DNA of 64,000 nt from Trissonchulus latispiculum (taxonomy: Eukaryota; Nematoda; Enoplea; Enoplida; Ironidae): the NCBI GenBank assembly GCA_030248195.1, contig JASAND010011123.1:1-64000 (forward strand), in the 5' to 3' direction. This document shows positions 63,650 through 64,000 of this stretch, in pieces. Each line of letters begins with the position of its first letter. The stretch's first letter is position 1. The notes beneath the pieces were generated by a model. The model was not told the origin of the DNA, did not search any database, and saw only the letters and a list, made by a program, of their open reading frames with translations. Both the position numbers and the translations under genes were made by a program.

Positions 63650-64000
63650 GTGAAAACAGTGATTTTCTAAAAAAATTTTGTCGCCTTCGACACGAATTTA
63701 TACATTCTCACTTGTATTTCTGGGCTGCGCCAGCTGCCAGCTAGTTACTTGTCTGTTTGCACTTATAATACCCATTCAAGTTTCTTTTGGCTGGAACTGA
63801 AACTGAAACAAATTTCATTACGTATATACTGTTATAAAGATTTCATCGAAAAATTCTTTTAAATTTTAAAAATTTTTTAATAGTTTAACTTTATTTCTAT
63901 TAGTTTAATTTCCTTCTTTTTTTGGTTCTCTATACTCGTATGCTTCTACATGTTTTAATTTTCATTAAAAATTCATTAATTCATTAATGCGTGCACTATT
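63650..64000. other. AT-rich end, nothing supported
   Basis: No coding, repeat or RNA signal was recognised in this last stretch. Confidence 0.4.

Overview
The window looks like a piece of an invertebrate (metazoan) nuclear genome. It is AT-rich, has almost no long host reading frames, shows canonical GT-AG splice sites around short exon-like segments, and is packed with nested class I and class II transposable elements. The species cannot be named from sequence alone. No rRNA, complete tRNA, CRISPR array or bacterial-type operon was seen.

Layout. 1-3960: a degenerate repeat tract interrupted by a ~2.5 kb TTA-flanked DNA transposon, which itself carries a 371-bp MITE. 6103-17088: a chain of candidate exons on the + strand (a Cys-containing segment, a Ser/Thr-rich stalk, a Pro/Ser segment, a transmembrane segment, then a second group with another membrane segment). 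The largest intron is filled by a ~6.9 kb TTAA-flanked element with further insertions. 17701-18154: a long fold-back element. 18332-21268: a hAT-type element with 8-bp target duplication and two more hAT-type insertions inside it. 21394-24506: weak exon-like fragments on both strands. 52172-64000: many small DNA transposons, a 5'-truncated LINE with an intact 14-bp target duplication, and inverted repeats.

The dominant feature is a giant Ty3/Gypsy-type retroelement on the - strand, about 24507-52171 (27.7 kb), with >4.3-kb LTRs. One uninterrupted ~3,700-codon frame holds, in order, Gag with a CCHC knuckle, a membrane glycoprotein (Env-like) segment with furin-like site and fusion-peptide-like stretch, aspartic protease, reverse transcriptase, RNase H, integrase (D,D35E) and a C-terminal OTU-type cysteine protease. 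Env lying between Gag and protease in one open frame is very unusual. Downstream are a separate ORF with a NADAR (ADP-ribose-linked) domain and a proline-rich ORF with a PSAP motif. Each LTR also contains a 123-codon Cys-rich ORF whose two copies differ almost only at synonymous sites.

How it may work together (inference): Gag and the proline-rich ORF both carry PSAP motifs that could recruit ESCRT for budding; the Env-like segment could mediate membrane fusion; OTU and NADAR could remove ubiquitin and ADP-ribose marks placed by host defences. Splice-acceptor-like sequences lie just before each ORF, suggesting spliced mRNAs. The LTRs carry ~190-bp tandem repeats with a TGTGGTT core at their sense 5' end, and a run of perfect stem-loops, three of which share one architecture (bulge, 4-bp covarying helix, 3-nt loop). 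The retroelement is the best candidate for an undescribed system.
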